This document shows, piece by piece, positions 63,551 through 64,000 of a stretch of 64,000 nucleotides of DNA; position 1 is the stretch's first letter, and each line of letters opens with the position of its first letter. The stretch covers positions 62,001 through 126,000 of the forward strand of contig JACIYJ010000007.1 in NCBI GenBank assembly GCA_014360015.1. Reading direction: 5' to 3'. The position numbers and the translations under genes are program-made. Source of the DNA: Candidatus Aminicenantota bacterium. GTDB lineage: Bacteria > Acidobacteriota > Aminicenantia > Aminicenantales > Saccharicenantaceae. Below the pieces are notes generated by a model. It searched no databases. It saw nothing but the letters and a program-made list of their open reading frames with translations, and was not told the origin of the DNA.

Positions 63551-64000
63551 TTAATTGAGCCTGAACTTTCTCAAAATGAAATCCCTATCAATCAGGTAAA
63601 GATTATCGGTAGAATCGAAAGCTATCAGCCGGGCTGAAACCGGGAGGACGATTGTGCCCAGATAACGGCCAGCAGGGTCATACTTATAGATTTCACGCCC
63701 TTTTTCTAAGGATCCGTCCGTAAGCTGGCCGTTGACGCCGGAGAGAAAGTAGTAATTATTCTTCGAATCAAAAGCCAGATCAGCCACAAAAAAGGCAATT
63801 TTTTGGATATCGCTGTCGCTACGAATTGAGAGTTTCACACCCTGCTGGGTGACGGATTCGGCCTTATAAATTATTTTAAATTCCTTGATGAGTTTATCTT
63901 TGGCTTTGAATATCTGGACTTTATTTAGGCAATATTGATGAGCACAGACCAGGTTCCCCTGACGGTCTTTTTTTTTAATAACAGGGTGTTGGCTAAGATG
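63551..64000 (-). CDS. Beta-propeller protein, N-terminus beyond window
   Basis: The frame is open to the right edge, so only the last 150 residues are visible. They contain repeated blade-like strands such as KVQIFKAKDKLIKEFKIIY, IAFFVADLAFDSKNNYYFL and IYKYDPAGRYLGTIVL, then LIAFDSTDNLYLIDRDFIL. This repeat style matches six-bladed NHL/BF-type beta-propellers, often exported. Such proteins are known to occur beside TlpA-like genes in some Bacteroidota peptide clusters; whether that applies here is unknown. No precursor peptide is visible in the window. Confidence 0.65.
   Translation of the reverse strand, partial: HLSQHPVIKKKDRQGNLVCAHQYCLNKVQIFKAKDKLIKEFKIIYKAESVTQQGVKLSIRSDSDIQKIAFFVADLAFDSKNNYYFLSGVNGQLTDGSLEKGREIYKYDPAGRYLGTIVLPVSARLIAFDSTDNLYLIDRDFILRKFRLN

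Noticed and set aside
1..64000. CRISPR arrays, tRNA, rRNA, tmRNA, RNase P RNA, prophage or toxin-antitoxin genes
   Set aside because: I read both strands for regular repeats, cloverleaf or conserved RNA motifs and phage or toxin genes and found none convincing; a covariance-model search could still find a structured RNA missed by eye.

Overview
The window is a 64 kb piece of a bacterial chromosome of moderate GC content, dense with genes and almost entirely housekeeping in character. It codes for a Gram-negative-type envelope: long-form YidC, TolC-type outer-membrane channels, RND and MacAB efflux, a KdsC-type Kdo-8-P phosphatase and a DUF5916 beta-barrel. The combination of an archaeal-type phosphoglycerate mutase (ApgM), CarD, bactofilin, DUF5916, paired M16 peptidases and a NapH/NapG-like ferredoxin fits an Acidobacteriota-like or 'Candidatus Aminicenantes'-like lineage. 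That placement is an inference from gene content and remembered sequence style; no phylogeny was run.

Layout. 1-2592 (minus): two proton-translocating subunits of a complex I / Mrp / group 4 hydrogenase-type complex, the second cut by the window edge. 2783-3910: GNAT-like protein. 3961-6938 (minus): an 85-residue orphan protein overlapping polA. 7078-11136 (plus): yceD-rpmF-plsX-fabG-acpP-fabF. 11274-16255 (minus): apgM, an AMIN/Amidase_3 cell-wall amidase, a Tat-exported DUF362 protein and a NapH-NapG-like iron-sulfur fusion. 16482-25198 (plus): ECF sigma factor, zinc anti-sigma factor, Spy/CpxP-like protein, MacA, MacB (separate ATPase and permease), TolC, then a DUF5916 protein. 25180-30996 (minus): a CzcCBA-type heavy-metal RND system preceded by a small His-rich membrane protein. 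31169-34776: Hfq-like protein and pdxA (plus), facing carD-corC-smpB (minus).

35256-48774 is an uninterrupted plus-strand block with the classic origin-proximal order rpmH-rnpA-yidD-yidC-jag-mnmE-mnmG-parA-parB-bactofilin, followed by pyrG, kdsC, a phosphohexomutase and a mannose-1-phosphate guanylyltransferase. A perfect palindromic parS site lies in the 3' end of mnmG. dnaA is not present. 48804-50279 is a radical SAM protein. 50280-51975 is a graveyard of decayed insertion sequences (IS256/Mutator-like and ISL3-like). 51976-56616 holds an amino-acid permease and a complementary pair of M16 peptidases. 56763-61044 (minus) is accA-hisS-aspS. 61266-64000 (minus) is a beta-propeller protein, a TlpA-like thioredoxin and an unusual single-chain ABC permease-ATPase.

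Points that stand out: several operon-leading genes (apgM, carD, mnmE, the complex I-like gene) have a consensus-like -10 box only 6-9 bases before the ATG, implying leaderless mRNAs; parS; a perfect 14-bp-arm inverted repeat between acpP and fabF; the fused NapH/NapG protein; a divergent Hfq-like protein with charged tails; and a transposase remnant ending inside the carD -35 box. I found no CRISPR array, tRNA, rRNA or prophage, and no clearly novel defence system.
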